From assembly GCF_005048155.1 (NCBI RefSeq), contig NZ_SUMB01000005.1:62001-126000 (forward strand): DNA of 64,000 nucleotides, read 5' to 3'. The DNA comes from Streptomyces piniterrae. GTDB lineage: Bacteria > Actinomycetota > Actinomycetes > Streptomycetales > Streptomycetaceae. Positions 63,980-64,000 of this stretch are shown here, in pieces. Position numbers and translations under genes: made by a program. Numbering within the stretch: the first letter of the stretch is position 1; every line of letters starts with the position of its first letter. Under the pieces are notes generated by a model that had not been told where the DNA came from, made no database searches, and saw only the letters and a program-made list of their open reading frames with translations.

Positions 63980-64000
63980 TCAGACGTTCACGCCGAAGTC
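63980..64000 (-). CDS. possible 3' end of a minus-strand gene, truncated by window
   Basis: Reading leftwards from the edge, codons give D-F-G-V-N-V then a TGA stop. This suits a C-terminus of a gene that lies beyond the window. A near-copy D-F-G-V-T-A with a stop lies further left. Six codons cannot identify the protein. Confidence 0.3.
   Translation of the reverse strand, partial: DFGVNV

Overview
The window is a very GC-rich actinobacterial chromosome segment, almost certainly from Streptomyces or a close relative. It carries mycothiol genes (mshD, mshA), the phoU/phoR-phoP phosphate system with PHO-box operators, carD-ispD-ispF-cysS-rlmB, an MsiK-type ABC ATPase, a DUF4242 nickel-binding protein and a tRNA-Thr(TGT). 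The gene order resembles the Streptomyces coelicolor SCO4145-SCO4240 neighbourhood as I remember it; no search was run.

Layout. 1-9.4 kb: end of a sensor kinase, a membrane-anchored DUF2993 protein, a phosphotransferase-like protein, DUF3574, a Pro/Gln-tailed protein, a secreted 5'-nucleotidase, mshD and a GNAT acetyltransferase. 9.7-13.8 kb: a coupled polyphosphate operon (ppk, CHAD, Nudix). 13.8-17.1 kb: an aldo/keto reductase divergent from an MmyB-like regulator, then a methyltransferase. 17.2-23.8 kb: mshA-YbjN, a lipase-like hydrolase, an MFS exporter and gpmA. 23.9-25.3 kb: a small membrane protein, the nickel-binding protein and a Cys-rich mini-protein. 25.4-29.4 kb: phoU divergent from phoR-phoP, with two PHO-box blocks between them. 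30.3-37.5 kb: carD, ispD-ispF, a flavin/F420-type oxidoreductase, cysS, rlmB and a DoxX protein. 37.6-40.5 kb: a nucleotidyltransferase, msiK and tRNA-Thr.

The striking part is 41.5-57.7 kb, directly after tRNA-Thr. It is a defence island of ten genes in three tightly overlapping blocks. Block A (+): a Vsr-type nuclease and two full-length C5-cytosine methyltransferases, the first of which has Arg in place of the catalytic Cys. Block B (-): a 1,197-residue protein joining a complete sigma-70 factor, an HTH domain and a GHKL/Hsp90-type ATPase, followed by two proteins of unknown function. Block C (+): a NERD-nuclease/SF1 helicase fusion, a DrmA-like SF2 helicase, a DrmB (DUF1998) protein and a second SF1 helicase. 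DrmA, DrmB and a 5mC methyltransferase are DISARM hallmarks, but the PLD nuclease DrmC is absent, and a dedicated sigma factor fused to an ATPase is not part of canonical DISARM. I infer a DISARM-related system that may control its own transcription.

58.1-63.8 kb returns to ordinary genes: an M24 peptidase, an FAD-dependent oxidoreductase, a pentapeptide-repeat protein, a hypothetical protein and a secreted SGNH hydrolase with an odd acidic and His-rich insert.
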